A stretch of 64,000 nt of DNA, from NCBI GenBank assembly GCA_002753665.1, contig PEAP01000002.1:28228-92227 (forward strand), written 5' to 3'. The translations under genes were made by a program, and so were the position numbers. Below are positions 27,017 through 36,104 of this stretch, piece after piece; position 1 is the stretch's first letter, and every line of letters begins with the position of its first letter. The notes under the pieces are model-generated. The model was not told the DNA's origin. It made no database searches and worked only from the letters and a program-made list of their open reading frames with translations. Source of the stretch: Magnetococcales bacterium DC0425bin3. Its GTDB lineage: Bacteria > Pseudomonadota > Magnetococcia > Magnetococcales > DC0425bin3.

Positions 27017-29146
27017 ATGCATGCCAGCTTTTTTTCCCGTCTTGTCGAGTTGTTCAACGCCGACTCCGGCCTGAATGGGAGGGGGGTTTCCTGGGCCACC
27101 AGACTGTTCAGCCAGGGACCCCGGAAATGGGCTCGATTCAACCTCAACGCCGATGCCAAGGTCCTGCTGGACGGCAGCAAGTCCCTGATCACAGTCCGGG
27201 TCAAGGACCTCAGCGATGATGGCGCCCTGATCTGTTCCGCCACCCAGCAGGGATTCTTGAAAACCGGGCAGGAGGGTTATGTGTTCCTGCCGCTGGGCTC
27301 CGAAGAGGATGCGGCGGCCAAATTTTCCCGCCATTTTCAGGTAGTGCGGGAAAAAGGCTTTTGCTGTGGCCTCAAGTTTCTCGACACCGACCACCCTGAG
27401 AAGCGACCGCTTCATCTCATCTCTTTTCCGAAGGTCTACATTCGTCGGAACAACTGGGAATTTGAAGACAATTGGGAATTGTTGAACTGGAAGATCCCCC
27501 GGGACAATCTCATTCTCAATGGTCTGATCGACCGCGATATCATCCATAATATCCATGAGTTCATGGAGCATTACAACGAACCTCCAGCCATCTGTCGCCA
27601 GACCCTGGAGCGGGAGGGAAACAACGTCGCCTTCCGCCTGGTCCGGTTCCGGCAGCTCCTGGAATTTCACCAGCAGGCCCTGGACCATTTCAAGGAAGGC
27701 GACCTTGTCAGACTGCGGGAGCGCATCAAGGACGAGGTCACCCAGAAAGAGTGTTACCAGAGAAAATACCGGGAGCTGCGGGAGAGTTTCCAATACGTCG
27801 ATTATAAATATCGGGTCCTTCAGGAAAAACTGACCCTTTTCGAAAAAGGGGCCGCCCTGTCCGCCCAGGCTGCCAAAAAGAACGATGACACCACCACGTT
27901 GATGCAATCCATTGCCAAGGCGGAGGTCATTTCCAGGCACGCGGTTTCTCTCGACGCCGACGACGAACCTCTCCTGTCGTTCGGATCTTCGGCCGCTTTC
28001 GATCCGCCCCCGGAGCGGAAGGCCGCCCCAGCCCCGGCCTTGGCCGTGTCCGCGGGACAGGGGAAAGGTTCAGGACCATCACCCGGGTCGGCCACGTCCA
28101 GACAGGGGAAAGGTCCGGAGCCATCGGGTGCTGGGCCATCGAGTCCGGGGTCGACCGCGGCCGCGGAACGAGCGCGTCCCGTACTCCAGGAGCCGGCCCC
28201 CGTTGCCAGACGCCCCGGCCGCTGGCTCCTGCCGGTTGCAGTGACCGGCGGATTGGTCATGGCCACGGGTTTGGTCCTGTTCCTTTCTCATCATCGGGAC
28301 CATCCCGGTTTCGGTCCGCCATCCACACCCCAGCCCGCATCGAACCCGACCAGGACGGAGATGGTTCCCCCCGCGACCGTCGCCAAGCCGAATCCACCTC
28401 CCCCAACTACCGTCCCGGCGGTGACCGCGGAGGTACCCCCCGTGCCTCCGGCGGCCCCCGCCGTCATCCATCCTCCCGCGCAGCAACCTCCTCCGGTGGC
28501 CCCCGCCCCGGTGGCGTCTGGAACAACATCGCCGGTCGCAGGGGAAGGACCCCGTCCTCCAGAGTCGATCCCGACGAGGCAGCCCCCACGCCAGCCTCCC
28601 AGCCAGCCCATGCCTTCCAGGCGTCCAGAGGAGCCGCCGGGGATGAATGCCGGGCCGATGACCCAGCTCGATCCGGCGGTCCAGAGCCGCCTCGACGGCC
28701 TGCTGGCCAAGGCCGGGCAACTCCTGGATCAGGGCCGTCTCACCCGGCCGGAGGGGGATAATGCGCTGGCCGTCATCCGTCAAGCTCAGGCCCAGGCCCC
28801 GGGCCACCACGGGGTGGGCCAAGCCCTGGAACGTCTGGTGACCAGCCTGCTGGGATTTGTCAGGCAGGACATCGCCGCGCAGCGGTTGAGCAAGCCCGTC
28901 GGCTCCAGCGCCCTGGATCGGGTGAAGGTGGCCGCGGAGTTGCTGCCTGGCCACCCGGCCATCCCGGCCGCCCAGGGCGATATCATCCAGGCCTATCAGC
29001 GTCTGTATCAGGAGGAACGTGCGCACGACCCAAAAACCGCCCTGGCCTACCTCAAGAAGGCCGCCAGCGTTTTCCCGGAGCATGCACTGACCGCTGCGGT
29101 GCAGGAGGAACTGAAGAACGTCGGTCCCGACGGTTCCCGACGTTGA
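27017..29146 (+). CDS. Membrane-spanning PilZ protein with coiled coil, proline-rich linker and helical repeat tail
   Basis: 709 aa. Residues about 35-150 form a PilZ-like domain: RKWAR (RxxxR) and DLSDDG (D/NxSxxG) are the c-di-GMP binding signature. Residues 150-310 are helical and charged, with probable coiled coil (LRERIKDEVTQKECYQRKYRELRE). A single membrane helix at about 396-417 follows. Next is a Pro-rich periplasmic linker (430-550), then a helical repeat region (about 555-700, LLAKAGQLLDQGRL, TALAYLKKAASVFPEHA). This layout would let cytoplasmic c-di-GMP influence a periplasmic binding domain. No neighbouring gene shows the output. The stop codon lies inside the terminal hairpin. 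Confidence 0.75.
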   Translation: MHASFFSRLVELFNADSGLNGRGVSWATRLFSQGPRKWARFNLNADAKVLLDGSKSLITVRVKDLSDDGALICSATQQGFLKTGQEGYVFLPLGSEEDAAAKFSRHFQVVREKGFCCGLKFLDTDHPEKRPLHLISFPKVYIRRNNWEFEDNWELLNWKIPRDNLILNGLIDRDIIHNIHEFMEHYNEPPAICRQTLEREGNNVAFRLVRFRQLLEFHQQALDHFKEGDLVRLRERIKDEVTQKECYQRKYRELRESFQYVDYKYRVLQEKLTLFEKGAALSAQAAKKNDDTTTLMQSIAKAEVISRHAVSLDADDEPLLSFGSSAAFDPPPERKAAPAPALAVSAGQGKGSGPSPGSATSRQGKGPEPSGAGPSSPGSTAAAERARPVLQEPAPVARRPGRWLLPVAVTGGLVMATGLVLFLSHHRDHPGFGPPSTPQPASNPTRTEMVPPATVAKPNPPPPTTVPAVTAEVPPVPPAAPAVIHPPAQQPPPVAPAPVASGTTSPVAGEGPRPPESIPTRQPPRQPPSQPMPSRRPEEPPGMNAGPMTQLDPAVQSRLDGLLAKAGQLLDQGRLTRPEGDNALAVIRQAQAQAPGHHGVGQALERLVTSLLGFVRQDIAAQRLSKPVGSSALDRVKVAAELLPGHPAIPAAQGDIIQAYQRLYQEERAHDPKTALAYLKKAASVFPEHALTAAVQEELKNVGPDGSRR

Positions 29147-29171
29147 AAAGCCATGAATGGCTTTTCAACGT
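29140..29171. terminator. 15-bp perfect inverted repeat containing the stop codon
   Basis: ACGTTGAAAAGCCAT (29140-29154), two-base loop, ATGGCTTTTCAACGT (29157-29171). The TGA of the PilZ gene at 29144-29146 is in the stem. Partial T-tracts occur in both directions, so it could stop transcripts from either side. Confidence 0.65.
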
Positions 29172-29301
29172 TCTGCCGAAACCATTTTTCCATAAGTTTC
29201 CGGACCGTGCAAAGGAAAACGCACGGCAGCGGATGGCCGTGCATATTCCTCGAGCGGGACATGCCGTTCCCGGGACTGATGGTTCGCCCCGGGACTGTCG
29301 G

Positions 29302-29721
29302 TCAGGCGTCCAGAATCCCTTGCTTGCGCAGGAAGCCCACAAAATTCATGTCGTTGCGCTGAATATGCTCCACCAGCCAGTTGCGGATGAAGCGGCCCAT
29401 GGCTTCGGACGGGGTTTGGCCGTCGGCGAACTGCTGGTCGAGTTCCCGGAACCGGGTCAGCAGTTGGCGATGCACCGCCCGGTGTTCCACCGTGCCCGGG
29501 TAATTGTGGGCGGACATGAGGCGTTCCTCACGTCGGAAATGATGTTCGCTGAAAGTGTAGAGGTCATGCAGGGCCCGGTCGCGGCTCATCGGAGAAGCCC
29601 GGGGGTCGAGGAGCGCCCCCAGGAGGAAATTGGTGACCTCCACCAGTTTCTGATGGTCACGGTCCAGCTCGGCCACACCCAGCAGCAGGGTATCGTCCAG
29701 GTGGATCAATTGCTCGGCCAT
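29302..29721 (-). CDS. Bacteriohaemerythrin
   Basis: 139 aa four-helix protein. Di-iron ligands are in the usual places: LDRDHQ (His), FSEHHFRREERLM (His, Glu), EHRAVHRQLL (His, His) and VEHIQRNDMNF (His, Asp). It binds O2 reversibly for oxygen storage or sensing, useful in a microaerophile with many haem enzymes. It is a single-domain form with no receptor attached. It is divergent from the OmpA-like lipoprotein gene. Confidence 0.95.
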   Translation of the reverse strand: MAEQLIHLDDTLLLGVAELDRDHQKLVEVTNFLLGALLDPRASPMSRDRALHDLYTFSEHHFRREERLMSAHNYPGTVEHRAVHRQLLTRFRELDQQFADGQTPSEAMGRFIRNWLVEHIQRNDMNFVGFLRKQGILDA

Positions 29722-29860
29722 GCGTCCTCCCCTGATAACGGGCAGATCGGTTGAAGGTCAGGCGGCGGAGGATATTGGCATATTGGAATGTAAAATTCAA
29801 ACTGCTAAACTGCCAATGGATTCGATGTCACTGGGGGAATCGGGATAACGGAGGCCGGAG

Positions 29861-30493
29861 ATGATGGGCATGCGACGGGCGGGTCTGATCGGTTTGGGAA
29901 CCCTGGCACTCCTGGCGGGCGGCTGTGGCAGCCAGCAGACGGTGGTCCGGAGCCAACCCCCCGGGGTCAATCCCTGGAACAATCTCAACGACGACCAGGG
30001 ACAGGCCGTGGCCGGGGTGCAATGCTACTACTGTCCCGGCAGCGCTGCCGGATCATCCGACGTTGCCGGGCCGGGGGACGACGATGGCGACGGTGTCGCC
30101 AACGATCTGGACCAGTGCGGCGCCACCCCGCCGGGGGTGCGGACCGATGCCGCTGGCTGCTGGATCCTGGAGACCGTCCACTTTGCAACCGGTCGGGTCG
30201 ACCTCTCGCCCGAGTCCCGGGCTGCCCTGGACGAACTGGTGACCCTGCTGCAGGACAAACCGGGTCTGCGCCTGGACGTGACCGGACATGCCGACTCCAC
30301 CGGCGACTGGTTCTACAATGACCAGCTCTCCTGGATCCGGGCCAGGCGCGTGGTGGATTATCTCTGGACCAGGGGCATCTCCAAGGACCGGATGCGGGCC
30401 GTGGGCTATGGCGAGGGGCGGCCCGAGGCCGGCAACGACAATCCTGCGGGACGCGCCAGGAACCGCCGGGTGGCCCTCCAATTGTTGCAGTGA
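29861..30493 (+). CDS. OmpA-family peptidoglycan-binding lipoprotein
   Basis: 210 aa. GGAGG lies 6 bases before ATG 29861. Signal peptide with lipobox LAGGC (about 21-25). A thrombospondin-type-3-like calcium loop follows (DDDGDGVANDLDQC, about 72-85). The C-terminal OmpA domain has TVHFATGRVDLSPES, VTGHADSTGDWFYND, LSWIRARRVVDYL and RNRRVALQL, the pocket that binds diaminopimelate. It tethers the outer membrane to peptidoglycan. A CYYCPG pair near residue 55 is unusual. Confidence 0.93.
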   Translation: MMGMRRAGLIGLGTLALLAGGCGSQQTVVRSQPPGVNPWNNLNDDQGQAVAGVQCYYCPGSAAGSSDVAGPGDDDGDGVANDLDQCGATPPGVRTDAAGCWILETVHFATGRVDLSPESRAALDELVTLLQDKPGLRLDVTGHADSTGDWFYNDQLSWIRARRVVDYLWTRGISKDRMRAVGYGEGRPEAGNDNPAGRARNRRVALQLLQ

Positions 30494-30571
30494 CCTTCGG
30501 CCACCCTCCGGTCGTGGAACGAGGGGGGATGGCCGGTGGGCCAGTCTCCCCCCTGATCCTTACCGTGCCCC

Positions 30572-32134
30572 ATGCTGTTCAATTCACCCGTCTTTCTGTT
30601 TCTGTTCCTGCCCCTGACCCTGGGCGCAATCCATTGGCTGAGCCGCCGGGATGACCGCCGTCCGGCCCTGGCGCTGCTGACCACCGCCTCCCTGTTCTTC
30701 TACGGTTGGTGGAATCCCGGCCATCTTCCCTTGATCCTGGCCTCCATGGGGGTCAATTTCGGCCTCGGCCTGCTCCTGCAACGGCTGTCCGGACCCGCCA
30801 ACCGCCTGGTGTTGATCCTGGGGTTGGCGGCCAATCTGGGATTGCTTGGCTATTACAAATACACGGCCTTCGTTCTGCACAATTTCAATGCGTTCCTGGA
30901 CAGCCCCCTGCCGGTCCCCGCCATCGTGCTTCCCCTGGGCATTTCCTTCTTCACCTTCCAGCAGATGGCCTATCTGGTGGATACCGCCCGGGGCGAAGCC
31001 GCGGAATCCCGTTTTCTGCCCTATGCCCTGTTCGTCACCTTCTTTCCCCAACTGATCGCCGGTCCCATCGTGCATCGCCGCACGGTCATGCACCAGTTCG
31101 TCCGACCCGGGGCCTTGCGCCTGCAGCTGGACAACATGGTGATCGGCCTGACGGTCTTCATCCTGGGGTTGGCCAAGAAGGTCCTGATCGCCGACTCCCT
31201 GGCCCACTATGCCAACCCGGTGTTCACCGCCGCGGAACAGGGCTTGGCCTTGTCCTGGATCGAGGCCTGGGGCGGGGCCCTGGCCTATACCTTGCAGATC
31301 TATTTCGACTTTTCCGGCTATTCCGAAATGGCCCTGGGATTGGGATTCCTGTTCGGCATCCAGCTGCCGCTCAATTTCAATTCACCTTACAAGTCCCTGA
31401 ACATCATCGATTTTTGGCGCCGCTGGCACATCACCCTGTCCCATTTCCTGCGGGATTATCTCTACATCCCCCTGGGCGGCAGCCGTCTCGGCGCGACGCG
31501 ACGCCATGGGAACCTGATGATTACCATGCTGCTGGGCGGGCTGTGGCACGGGGCGGGCTGGACCTTCGTGGTCTGGGGAGGTTTGCATGGAGGGTATCTG
31601 GTCATCAACCATCTCTGGCGTCGGCTGCGTCCCCAGTCCCTCGCAACCAACTGGCAACCGGGTGGGACGGTGCTGGCCTGGGGCCTGACTTTCGGCGCCG
31701 TGGTGGTGGCCTGGGTCTTCTTCCGGGCCAACAGTCTCGCCGGGGCCTGGGGTCTGCTGCGGGCCATGTTCGGTGGCAACGGCCTGGATCTGCCCCGCAC
31801 CCTGGCGCCATGGTTGGCGCCGTTGGTCGAAGCCTGGCCGTCCACGGTCTGCCGTTTCGACGGTGCTGCTCCCCATGACCTGTTTTCGCTGCCACACCTG
31901 GCCCTGTGCCTGAAGGGTCTGCTGCCCCTGGTGGTCTGGTTTCCCAACGTCATGCAACTGGTCCATCAGCACCGGCCCCATCCCGAACTGCCGGTAACCC
32001 TTCGCGATCCCTGGCATTATCGCTGGCTGACCTGGAACCCGGGGCCGGCCTGGGGACTGTTCATGGCCCTGGTGCTGGGACTGTGCATGGCTCATCTGAG
32101 CCGGGTCAGCGAATTCCTCTATTTTCAGTTCTGA
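30572..32134 (+). CDS. MBOAT-family membrane O-acyltransferase (AlgI-like)
   Basis: 520 aa with about eleven membrane helices. Hallmarks: [49 protein letters not shown], the invariant [24 protein letters not shown] and the catalytic histidine in [11 protein letters not shown]. The family moves an acyl group across the membrane to a surface polymer. It is followed 20 bp later by an SGNH-like protein, as in alginate-type acetylation pairs. The C-terminal 100 residues are less conserved. Confidence 0.93.
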   Translation: MLFNSPVFLFLFLPLTLGAIHWLSRRDDRRPALALLTTASLFFYGWWNPGHLPLILASMGVNFGLGLLLQRLSGPANRLVLILGLAANLGLLGYYKYTAFVLHNFNAFLDSPLPVPAIVLPLGISFFTFQQMAYLVDTARGEAAESRFLPYALFVTFFPQLIAGPIVHRRTVMHQFVRPGALRLQLDNMVIGLTVFILGLAKKVLIADSLAHYANPVFTAAEQGLALSWIEAWGGALAYTLQIYFDFSGYSEMALGLGFLFGIQLPLNFNSPYKSLNIIDFWRRWHITLSHFLRDYLYIPLGGSRLGATRRHGNLMITMLLGGLWHGAGWTFVVWGGLHGGYLVINHLWRRLRPQSLATNWQPGGTVLAWGLTFGAVVVAWVFFRANSLAGAWGLLRAMFGGNGLDLPRTLAPWLAPLVEAWPSTVCRFDGAAPHDLFSLPHLALCLKGLLPLVVWFPNVMQLVHQHRPHPELPVTLRDPWHYRWLTWNPGPAWGLFMALVLGLCMAHLSRVSEFLYFQF

Positions 32135-32154
32135 AGGAGCCTGGGCGCACCATC

Positions 32155-33186
32155 ATGAGCGATCACGCCAGCGGCACTGCGCCGGCCATGAGGCGCTATC
32201 TGGGACTGGTCTGCGGCGGGGCGGCGCTGGGTCTGGGACTGGTGCTGGTCTTCAATCTGGCCTATGACCCCCTGTGGTACTTCCAGGGCAACCGGCTGGG
32301 ACCGTTCAACTTCGCTTTCAACGAGCGGCTGTCCAAACCCAACCAGTTCCTCAAGATCGCCCCGGACCGCCTTGACTGCCTCATCCTGGGCAGTTCACGG
32401 GCGACCCTGATCCAGACCCGGGATGTTCCGGGGCACCACTGTTTCAACTTTGCCGTCAGTTCCGGCGGGGTGGAGGAAAGCGTGGCCCTGGCCCGCTATG
32501 CCCAGGCCCACGGGGTGCGGGCCAAACGGTTGCTGATCAGCCTGGACGATTTCAATTTCATGGCTCCCGGTCCCGGCACCATTCCCGACTTCATCCGCCG
32601 CCTGGAGCGCCCCCCCTGGTTTCTGTTCCAATATCTGTCCATCGACACCCTGGCGTTTTCCCTCCGGCTCCGGCGCGGCGACTCGCCCTTGGATCGGGTC
32701 TACGACCGGCGGTTCCAGGCAGTCGTGCGGCCGGGACGGCCTCCCTACCGGCCCTGCGCTGACCCGGAAATCCAGGTGCCTCTCGGGCACCCCCTCACCG
32801 CAGAGAAGATCACCCAATTCAGCACGCTGCGGGACCTCTTTCCAGAGGCCGCCCTCCATGCCTACCTGCCCCCCCAGAGCATTCCTCGGGTGCGGCGGCT
32901 GTTGACGGGATACGGGCGGGCAACCTTCCTGACCCTGATGGTCCAGGCCGGCCGGATGTTCGACTCGCTGCACGACTTCGCCATCCCCTCGGCGGTCACC
33001 GCCGACGCGACTCTCACTTATGACGGCAGCCATTACCTGCCGGAGGTGAACCGGCGCCTGGTCGCGGCCATCCTGGCGGGCGAGGACGGCTTCGGCCTGC
33101 GGGTGGACGGCCTGCCGCTGGAACGCTATCTGGCCGCCTACGACCAGGCCCTGGTCCGCTTCGGCGCCGAGTGCCAACCGCCATGA
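32155..33186 (+). CDS. SGNH-like partner of the MBOAT acyltransferase
   Basis: 343 aa from ATG 32155 (GAAGGAG 15 bases upstream). One N-terminal membrane helix (about 15-38), then a periplasmic domain. LILGSSRATLIQ holds the nucleophile-like serine, and SHYLPEVNRR near residue 290 may supply the late His. This pattern resembles AlgX/AlgJ/DltD-type esterase-acyltransferases. It probably transfers the acyl group delivered by the MBOAT enzyme to a periplasmic glycan. The two genes form a pair, and the next gene (FkbH-like) converges on them with a 6-bp gap. Confidence 0.78.
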   Translation: MSDHASGTAPAMRRYLGLVCGGAALGLGLVLVFNLAYDPLWYFQGNRLGPFNFAFNERLSKPNQFLKIAPDRLDCLILGSSRATLIQTRDVPGHHCFNFAVSSGGVEESVALARYAQAHGVRAKRLLISLDDFNFMAPGPGTIPDFIRRLERPPWFLFQYLSIDTLAFSLRLRRGDSPLDRVYDRRFQAVVRPGRPPYRPCADPEIQVPLGHPLTAEKITQFSTLRDLFPEAALHAYLPPQSIPRVRRLLTGYGRATFLTLMVQAGRMFDSLHDFAIPSAVTADATLTYDGSHYLPEVNRRLVAAILAGEDGFGLRVDGLPLERYLAAYDQALVRFGAECQPP

Positions 33187-33192
33187 CCAGTC

Positions 33193-35082
33193 TCAATCCT
33201 CCCAAACCACCGCGATGGGCGGGTGATGTTCCCGATAGCCCTCCAGAGGCAGCCGCCACCGCTCCCCGGTGGCGTCCTGGGGTTGGAAGCCGAACTTCCG
33301 GTACAGGTCCTGCACCAGGCCGTTGCGGTCGGTGGGGCGGTAGAGTCCCACCAGGGCGGTCAGGCCCTGCTGTCGGGCGGCCTGCACCAGGTGATCCAGT
33401 ACCAGGTGTTCCACCTGCCGCTCGAAGACCCGGCAGCTCATGAGCCAGGTATCGATCAGCCAAGTGTCGTCCTCCCGGCGGCAGACGACCAGGGCGATGA
33501 TGCCGTTGTCGCCGAAGCGGTCTTCCAGGCGCACCTGCAGGGTGAAGGTATCCGGCGCCTGCTCCAGGGCGGCGATTTCCGCCTGGGTGTAGCGCCGGGT
33601 GGTGAGGTTGAACTGGTTGGTCTTGTTCACCAGCTGGGTGATGCGGGCGCGGTCCCGCTCCCGGAACGGGGCCAGCCGGGCGCGCATGGCCAGCGACCGC
33701 AGATAGGCGGACAGATCGCCGGTGGTGGCGGCCAGCTCCTGGCGGGCCAGATTGGCACGATACTGGTCGGCCCGCTGGAAATCCTCGGCGCTGACGTGCA
33801 CCGCCTCGAAATAGCCCGCCGCCCACAGCACCCGGGGGTAGAGGGCGGGATCGTCCGGCAACTCCGGCACCGCCACGGTGGGCAAGGCGGTGCGCACTTC
33901 ATGCCGCTCGACCGGGTTGTCATCCAGCAGCACCAGGGCATCGAGCCCCAGATTGAGCTGTTCGGCAATGCGCCGGAGGTTGGCGGATTTGGGCTGCCAG
34001 TTGGCCACCAGCAGGGCGATGTCCTCCTCCCGGAGGACCATCTCGCCATGCTCCCGGAACGGCCTGCGGGCGGTGTCCTCGTTGTTCTTGGAGCAGACCG
34101 CCAGCACCACACCCCGGCGGCGATAGTCCCGGGCCATGGTCTGCACGGCCACGAAGGCCTCCCCGAGTGGATTCCCCTGGCCCAGTTGGATCCCCTCCAG
34201 GCCGTCGTCGCCGATCACGCCGCCCCACAGGGTGTTATCCAGATCCAGCACCAGGCATTTGCGGCTCTTGCCCCGCGCCGCTGCCACCAGCCGGGCCACA
34301 TGATCGGCATAGCAGGGGATCAGCGTCTGGTCGAAGGGCAGTTTGGCCACATGCCACTGCACCGGGTCGTACCAGCGGCCGGTGCCCACCAGGGCCGCCA
34401 GGGCCTCGGCATCCAGCAGCAGGGCGTCATCGGCCCGGGCCCGTTGGGCCAGGTGATCGTTCCAGACCCGCAACCGGCCGGCCAGGGCCAGGGGGGTCTG
34501 CCGGTCCAGATGGCCGAACAGGCTGTCCGGCGGCAGGGGCACGGTTTGCAGGATGACGGTGTGGATGCCATGGCCCTTGAGGGTCTGGATCACGGTGTCC
34601 AACTGGTCCCGGGCGGTCGCGATGACCCCCTCTCCGCGCGCCTGGGGCTCCGGGGGCGGGAACGGCAGGCTGCGGTGATCCGGAGTCAGCAGCACCGCGT
34701 CGGGCCGGGCCCGGACCACCGGGGAATCGGCGTCCAGGGCATCCTGGACCAGTTGACCGTACCGTCCGGTGACCACCTCCAGGTCGATGCCATGGCGCAG
34801 GGCGCTGGCGGTCAGGCAGGGCGCCAGCAGATCCAGGGTGCCGGTGCCGAGAATTCCCAGTTTGAAGGGGGTGGGGGTCAACGGTGCCCGCCGGGTCACC
34901 CGGGCCTGTATCAGCAGCCGTCCCAGGCGGTCCGACTGGGCATATCCCAGGCCATGGCTGGCCAGGTGGCGGGCGGTCGCCGCGAAGTCCGCGCCGGTCA
35001 GGCCCGACAATTCCCGGCAGCGGTCACGAAAGTCCTGGGGCGGGGGCAACAGCCAGGGCAGGGTTTCAGGTTGCCAGGTCAC
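33193..35082 (-). CDS. FkbH-like HAD-IIIC protein (SGNH + HAD + GNAT)
   Basis: 629 aa in three parts. An N-terminal SGNH-like region (about 70-280). A HAD phosphatase domain starting LVLDLDNTLWGGVIGDDG (about 285), with CSKNNEDTARRPF. A C-terminal GNAT-like acyltransferase region (about 470-620). FkbH proteins load phosphoglycerate from 1,3-bisphosphoglycerate onto an acyl carrier protein; related long forms act in surface-polymer or natural-product modification. No carrier protein gene is seen nearby. The location beside an MBOAT/SGNH pair suggests supply of an acyl or glyceryl group for surface modification. Confidence 0.88.
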   Translation of the reverse strand: MTWQPETLPWLLPPPQDFRDRCRELSGLTGADFAATARHLASHGLGYAQSDRLGRLLIQARVTRRAPLTPTPFKLGILGTGTLDLLAPCLTASALRHGIDLEVVTGRYGQLVQDALDADSPVVRARPDAVLLTPDHRSLPFPPPEPQARGEGVIATARDQLDTVIQTLKGHGIHTVILQTVPLPPDSLFGHLDRQTPLALAGRLRVWNDHLAQRARADDALLLDAEALAALVGTGRWYDPVQWHVAKLPFDQTLIPCYADHVARLVAAARGKSRKCLVLDLDNTLWGGVIGDDGLEGIQLGQGNPLGEAFVAVQTMARDYRRRGVVLAVCSKNNEDTARRPFREHGEMVLREEDIALLVANWQPKSANLRRIAEQLNLGLDALVLLDDNPVERHEVRTALPTVAVPELPDDPALYPRVLWAAGYFEAVHVSAEDFQRADQYRANLARQELAATTGDLSAYLRSLAMRARLAPFRERDRARITQLVNKTNQFNLTTRRYTQAEIAALEQAPDTFTLQVRLEDRFGDNGIIALVVCRREDDTWLIDTWLMSCRVFERQVEHLVLDHLVQAARQQGLTALVGLYRPTDRNGLVQDLYRKFGFQPQDATGERWRLPLEGYREHHPPIAVVWED

Positions 35083-35109
35083 GGGAGGGGTCTCCTCTGG
35101 CGCTTCCGG

Positions 35110-35181
35110 GTTACCGTGAAAGTCGCGGAGCGACTTTCATCGGTGGAGGGTGGAGGGAGGCTTCCCCCATCCATGAAAGTC
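35110..35181 (-). repeat. Dispersed intergenic repeat, copy R3 (inverted)
   Basis: Minus-strand orientation. Perfect 10-bp hairpin TGAAAGTCGC (35117-35126), loop GGA, GCGACTTTCA (35130-35139), then the G/C-rich arm and CCCCCATCCATGAAAGTC. The outer GACTTTCAT can also pair with the ATGAAAGTC of the hairpin arm, giving an alternative fold. It abuts the stop codon of the upstream gene. Confidence 0.88.
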
Positions 35182-35869
35182 AAAACAGCTCGATGTTGTC
35201 GTCCGCCCCGCTCCGGGCGTCAGGATCCTGCAAGCCGCCCGGGGGGGTCAGCCGCCGCCGCTCACCCCGGCGCCGGTCCAGCCACGGATTGTGCTGGTAG
35301 ATGCTCCGCAGACCGATGACCGGCTCGTCGAGGTTCTTGGTCAGGTAGAGGGCCCAAGCCAGCTCCCACAGGCGCCAGAATTCGGCGATGCACTGTTTCT
35401 GATCGGACCGGTTGAGGATGGTGTCGCAATCCGCCCGCAGCCGGCTGACCAGGAATTGGGCCTGATCCTCCGCATAGGGAGCGTTGATCGCTTCCTCCAG
35501 CACCCGGATGGCGGCCTCCCGCTGGTTGATGGACTCCAGCAGAGCCAGCAGGCCCCGGGCGACCTCGTCCCCGGCCCCGGAGCCGTTGGTGGTCTGCTTC
35601 AGGAACACCAGGGCCTGTCCGACGATGCGGCGGGAATAGTGGAACTGCTTCTCACCCACGTTGCCGGCGGGATCGATGAGGGAACGGGCGCCGTCGGCAT
35701 GGGCCACCATGCAGAGGGCGGCACAGACCGGATCCCCGGGGGGAGCCAGCTTGGCCAGGATCTCCAGGTGGGCATGTTGCAGGTGGTCGGCCATGAGGGA
35801 TCCATCGGGACGCAACAGATACGCCGCCAGGCGGGTCCGCTCCGGTTTGCCCTCCAGGAACTTGTTCAT
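35180..35869 (-). CDS. Helical soluble protein of unknown function
   Basis: 229 aa from ATG 35869. No clear ribosome site is visible, and an upstream in-frame start at 35920 is possible. Mostly helical, with no signal peptide, membrane helix or known motif. Segments include LAAYLLRPDGSLMADHLQHAHLE-like helices and FWRLWELAWALYLTKNLD. The tail (about 205-229) is Arg/Pro/Asp-rich. The stop overlaps the edge of repeat R3. Function unknown. Confidence 0.7.
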   Translation of the reverse strand: MNKFLEGKPERTRLAAYLLRPDGSLMADHLQHAHLEILAKLAPPGDPVCAALCMVAHADGARSLIDPAGNVGEKQFHYSRRIVGQALVFLKQTTNGSGAGDEVARGLLALLESINQREAAIRVLEEAINAPYAEDQAQFLVSRLRADCDTILNRSDQKQCIAEFWRLWELAWALYLTKNLDEPVIGLRSIYQHNPWLDRRRGERRRLTPPGGLQDPDARSGADDNIELF

Positions 35870-36040
35870 AAGTATTTTCGCCTTGGGTACCGTTCCCGCG
35901 GCCCTCCTCCTTTTCCGCAATCCGGAAAAGCCCCTGAGCGCCGTACCGAGGAACGGTCTGGAACAGGCCGCAAGCTCGCTCTGTCCCGGTACCGGGAGAG
36001 GCCATCTTACCCTGCCTTCCTCCGGGAGTCATCGGCTTTA

Positions 36041-36070
36041 CCGTGCAAGTCGCGCAGCGACTCTCACGGG
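36041..36070 (-). repeat. Dispersed repeat fragment R4 (hairpin part only)
   Basis: TGCAAGTCGC (36044-36053), GCA, GCGACTCTCA (36057-36066), with the family flank TTACCG. The G/C-rich arm is missing, and two stem pairs are mismatched. Confidence 0.6.
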
Positions 36071-36104
36071 CCTGGCCGCCCGTTGGCGGCGACGCCTCCA
36101 TGGT

